15,011 bases of DNA from Mollicutes bacterium (GTDB lineage Bacteria; Bacillota_I; Bacilli_A; RF39; UBA660): the NCBI GenBank assembly GCA_004552445.1, contig SFOJ01000022.1, positions 1 through 15,011 of the forward strand, given 5' to 3'. The stretch's first letter is position 1. Every line of letters begins with the position of its first letter. Of this stretch, positions 13,037-15,011 are shown one piece after another. The notes under the pieces are model-generated. The model was not told the DNA's origin. It saw only the letters and a program-made list of their open reading frames with translations, and did no database searches. The translations under genes and the position numbers were made by a program.

Positions 13037-13725
13037 TTGAATGTCCTCCTAAAGATTTCATCTATTGATGATTTTTCTTTTTTACGAAGTTCATCAGCAG
13101 GAGCTGTTAATATTATTTTTCCTCTATCAATAAATATAACTTCGTCTAATATCCTTTCTATATCAGATATTAAATGTGTTGATATTATTACACTACTTCC
13201 TTCTTTAAAATTTGAAAGTATAGTATCTAATATATAATCTCTAGTTGCTGGGTCTACACCACCTAATGGTTCATCAAGTATATAAAGATCAGCATCTCTA
13301 CTCATAACTAGTATAAGTTGTAATTTTTCTTGCATACCTTTAGACATTTTTGATATTTTTTGATTTATATCTAAATCTAAATCTTTAATTAATTTTTTAG
13401 CCTTTTCAATATTAAAATTATCATAAAATTCATCAAAATAATTAAGTGTGTCTATTATTTTCATTTCTTTATCTAAATAAGTTCTTTCAGGTAAGTATGA
13501 AATAATTTTCTTTGATTCTACTCCCGGGTGTTTTCCTTCAATAAGTATTTCACCACTAGTTGGAGTAAGTAAATCATTAATAAGTTTTATTAAAGTTGTT
13601 TTTCCTTGCCCATTTTTACCTAAAAGTCCGACTATTTTACCTCTAGGTATTATTAGGTTTACATCTTTTAGAATCTTTTTGTTATCAAAACTTTTTGATA
13701 AGTTTTTGCACTCTAAAAGTTCCAT
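13027..13725 (-). CDS. ABC transporter ATP-binding protein
   Basis: This 232-aa protein has all ABC ATPase motifs: Walker A GKNGQGKT (36-43), Q-loop region near SYLPERTYL (76-84), a slightly unusual signature SKGMQ (128-132, in place of LSGGQ, common in YtrB-like ATPases), Walker B LYILDE (147-152), D-loop GGVD and the H-loop H184 in ISTHL. It energises the adjacent permease. The start ATG 13725 has AGGAGG 6-8 nt upstream. The GntR gene ends at 13727, so the two genes are nearly contiguous, and the permease overlaps its 3' end. The operon is probably repressed by the GntR protein. Confidence 0.95.
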   Translation of the reverse strand: MELLECKNLSKSFDNKKILKDVNLIIPRGKIVGLLGKNGQGKTTLIKLINDLLTPTSGEILIEGKHPGVESKKIISYLPERTYLDKEMKIIDTLNYFDEFYDNFNIEKAKKLIKDLDLDINQKISKMSKGMQEKLQLILVMSRDADLYILDEPLGGVDPATRDYILDTILSNFKEGSSVIISTHLISDIERILDEVIFIDRGKIILTAPADELRKKEKSSIDEIFRRTFKCS

Positions 13726-13726
13726 A

Positions 13727-14089
13727 TTATTTTCCTCCTAATTCCTGCAAGTACTTAATTGACTCTTCATAAGTTATACCTATACTATTCATAGAATTTA
13801 AATAATCATTAACTTTTTCTTTTGCAAGTTTTTCTTTTATTTTATTAATAACCTTTTTATCTTCAGTAACATATTTACCATTGGTTCTTTCAGTATAAAT
13901 TAGTTTTTCTTGTTCTAATTCTACTAAAGCTTTTTGCATAGTATTTGGATTAACTTTGTAGTAAAATGCTAGCTCTCTTACAGAAGGTAATCTACTACCT
14001 ATGCTTAATTTACCTGATACTATATCAACTCTTACTATATTAACAAGTTGAATATATATTGGTATATTATTGTCGAATGTATAACTCAT
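13727..14089 (-). CDS. GntR-family (YtrA-type) transcriptional regulator
   Basis: The start is ATG 14089 (AAAGGAG 7 nt upstream), giving 120 aa. An upstream in-frame ATG at 14125 lies in the promoter/operator and is rejected. Residues 8-78 form the winged helix-turn-helix of GntR proteins: PIYIQLVNIVRVDIVSGKL, then GSRLPSVRELA and VNPNTMQKALVELEQEKLI, with TERTNGKYVT as the wing. The short helical C-terminus (79-120) without an effector domain is typical of the YtrA subfamily. It heads the ABC operon and its gene start is preceded by an 8-bp inverted repeat over the transcription start, consistent with autorepression. The inducing signal is unknown. Confidence 0.92.
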   Translation of the reverse strand: MSYTFDNNIPIYIQLVNIVRVDIVSGKLSIGSRLPSVRELAFYYKVNPNTMQKALVELEQEKLIYTERTNGKYVTEDKKVINKIKEKLAKEKVNDYLNSMNSIGITYEESIKYLQELGGK

Positions 14090-14103
14090 TTGAACTCCTT
14101 TCG

Positions 14104-14125
14104 TTGTATTACTTGCATAATACAA
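14104..14125. promoter_or_regulatory. Probable GntR operator
   Basis: TTGTATTA (14104-14111), 6 bp, TAATACAA (14118-14125) is a perfect inverted repeat. It covers the predicted transcription start (near 14118) and touches the -10 box of the regulator's own promoter. This position suits repression by blocking RNA polymerase. Confidence 0.7.
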
Positions 14126-14153
14126 TAATACTATTATATATAAATTATGTCAA
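14125..14153 (-). promoter_or_regulatory. Sigma-A promoter of the GntR-ABC operon
   Basis: On the minus strand consensus TTGACA (14153-14148), 17 bp, then TATTAT (14130-14125). Start near 14118, leader about 29 nt with GGAG before ATG 14089. Confidence 0.85.
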
Positions 14154-14177
14154 TAGAAAAGTCAAATTAATTTGACT
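14153..14177 (-). terminator. Intrinsic terminator of the prolyl-tRNA editing gene
   Basis: On the minus strand AGTCAAA (14177-14171), loop TTAA, TTTGACT (14166-14160), followed by TTTTC. The whole 18 bp is a perfect palindrome. The stop codon TAG (14178-14176) overlaps the stem. The T tract is short, so efficiency may be modest. Confidence 0.65.
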
Positions 14178-14667
14178 ATATTTTTATAAATTCATAATCA
14201 TTTTCAGTATAATTTAATATCTTTTCTATATCTTCAAGTTTTAGCCATATAGATGCGGTATTTTCATTAGGGTGTACACCAATTTCTTTAAACTTTTTAA
14301 TATCTTCGTCTATTAAAACTTTAACAATATGATTAGTATCATTTAATACTCCTAGAACTGTAACAGAGCCCTTATGAAGACCAAGATATTTTTCTAAATC
14401 TTCTTCACTTGCGAATGTTAAAGGTCTAAGTCTTAAATTATTTCTTAATTCTTTTAAATTAACTCTTTTATTTCCAGCAATTAATACTAAATAATAGTTT
14501 ATTTTTTTGTCATCTCTTATAAATATATTCTTAACTATTTCATCTTCGTTTTCTAAGTTTAATTCTGCCATTTCTTCCATAGTGAAAACTGCTTTATGAT
14601 CTACTTTTCTATATTTAACATTCAATTCATCTAATTTTTTATAAACGTTTTCTTTCTTTGTGTACAT
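14176..14667 (-). CDS. prdX: Prolyl-tRNA editing protein (ProX/PrdX, YbaK-like)
   Basis: This 163-aa YbaK-domain protein is full length. It resembles the free-standing ProX/PrdX editing proteins that hydrolyse mischarged Ala-tRNA(Pro). Visible signatures are VDHKAVFTMEEM near 22-33, a lysine after it in EIVKNIFIRD (K46, the likely conserved catalytic-site lysine), AGNKRVNLKEL at 64-74, GLHKGSVTVLGVLND at 96-110 and the family-typical GVHPNENTASIWL at 130-142. It acts in trans in the cytoplasm. A tRNA-Pro gene lies 3.3 kb away, but nothing links the two in transcription. The Shine-Dalgarno GGAGG lies 5 nt before the ATG. The promoter at 14712-14740 is partly merged with the upstream terminator. 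Confidence 0.88.
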   Translation of the reverse strand: MYTKKENVYKKLDELNVKYRKVDHKAVFTMEEMAELNLENEDEIVKNIFIRDDKKINYYLVLIAGNKRVNLKELRNNLRLRPLTFASEEDLEKYLGLHKGSVTVLGVLNDTNHIVKVLIDEDIKKFKEIGVHPNENTASIWLKLEDIEKILNYTENDYEFIKI

Positions 14668-14679
14668 AATTCCTCCATA

Positions 14680-14711
14680 TAAAAATGCAATGTTATTTCT
14701 TCATTGCATTT
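14680..14711 (-). terminator. Intrinsic terminator of the PAP2 gene
   Basis: On the minus strand AAATGCAATG (14711-14702), 9-nt loop, CATTGCATTT (14692-14683) is a perfect 10-bp stem followed by TTATATGG. It lies about 55 nt after the PAP2 stop and just before the prdX Shine-Dalgarno. Confidence 0.7.
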
Positions 14712-14740
14712 ATTATATCAAAGTTCTTTATAAAGTTAAA
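14712..14740 (-). promoter_or_regulatory. Promoter of the prolyl-tRNA editing gene
   Basis: On the minus strand TTTAAC (14740-14735), 17 bp, then TATAAT (14717-14712). Predicted start is near 14705, inside the first arm of the PAP2 terminator, so the prdX mRNA would not carry the full hairpin. Confidence 0.6.
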
Positions 14741-14766
14741 TAATTTAACATCTTTGTACTTTTCTA

Positions 14767-15011
14767 TTATTTTATAAATGTTGCTCCGACTAATCCTGAT
14801 ATCATACCACCTATTACATCTGTTGGATAATGAACCATTAAGTAGTTTCTTGATATACCCATCAAGAATATAAATAGTATACACCAATACTTTTTCTTTG
14901 TTTTAGCAATATATACTAATGACATCATTGCTGCCGTCATGGCTGTTGTGTGACCACTTGGAAATGAAAAATCACTTTCAGTTACCATACCTGCATATTG
15001 CCACCAATCTT
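14767..15011 (-). CDS. PAP2-superfamily phosphatase, partial (5' end outside window)
   Basis: The minus-strand frame is open to the window edge and gives the last 80 residues, starting DWWQYAG before the internal Met at 14988. Two of the three PAP2 motifs are present: FPSGHT and SRNYLMVHYPTDVIGG (SRxxxxxHxxxDV, with the catalytic His). The first motif (KxxxxxxRP) would lie outside the window. Hydrophobic segments flank the motifs. Such membrane enzymes dephosphorylate undecaprenyl pyrophosphate or phosphatidate-type lipids at the outer face. The exact substrate cannot be told from this part. Confidence 0.92.
   Translation of the reverse strand, partial: DWWQYAGMVTESDFSFPSGHTTAMTAAMMSLVYIAKTKKKYWCILFIFLMGISRNYLMVHYPTDVIGGMISGLVGATFIK

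Noticed and set aside
14693..14887. 64-aa minus-strand frame overlapping the PAP2 gene
   Set aside because: The frame overlaps the conserved PAP2 motifs in another frame, has no Shine-Dalgarno, and its tail runs through the terminator hairpin.

Overview
The window is very AT-rich and uses the standard code: TGA is a stop (for example at the end of the pyruvate:ferredoxin oxidoreductase gene) and Trp is TGG. Its genes are an oxygen-sensitive PFOR, strong Gram-positive Shine-Dalgarno sites, sigma-A promoters, BspA-type surface repeats and a YtrA-type GntR/ABC operon. This points to an anaerobic, low-GC Bacillota, probably a host-associated (gut-type) member of Bacilli or a Mollicutes-like lineage. 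I cannot name a species.

Layout. (1) 1-1125: a divergent pair, a partial HEPN-domain protein on the minus strand and an unrecognised 137-aa protein on the plus strand, with a 12-bp palindrome between them. (2) 1142-1321: an apparently non-coding plus-strand RNA with its own promoter, three hairpins and a possible pseudoknot, ending in a bidirectional terminator shared with the PFOR gene. (3) 1306-4719: complete PFOR (nifJ). (4) 4793-9800: envelope and secreted proteins. These are a small membrane protein (UPF0316-like), a type IV prepilin-like protein carrying about 13 BspA/DUF285 repeats, a cohesin-like/cadherin-like surface protein, a small exported protein and an exported membrane-anchored thioredoxin-fold protein. 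(5) 9854-10213: a DUF4186 protein. (6) 10271-13036: a patch of broken or overlapping reading frames around tRNA-Pro(TGG), with a symmetric face-to-face promoter and a tiny plus-strand RNA. (7) 12351-14089: an operon of GntR regulator, ABC ATPase and a permease split over two frames. (8) 14176-15011: a ProX/PrdX-type prolyl-tRNA editing protein and the C-terminal part of a PAP2 phosphatase.

Two recurring habits stand out. In five genes the -10 box lies exactly 6 nt upstream of the Shine-Dalgarno sequence, so the predicted mRNA starts at the Shine-Dalgarno itself (about a 9-11-nt leader). In several genes the terminator stem includes the stop codon. Both habits helped choose starts and spot frameshifts.

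The best candidates for undescribed biology are the structured RNA at 1177-1321, the palindromic dual promoter at 10838-10875 with its ~47-nt RNA, the promoter/Shine-Dalgarno composite, and the pilin-BspA protein next to an exported thiol oxidoreductase. All interpretation is from reading the sequence. No search or folding program was run.
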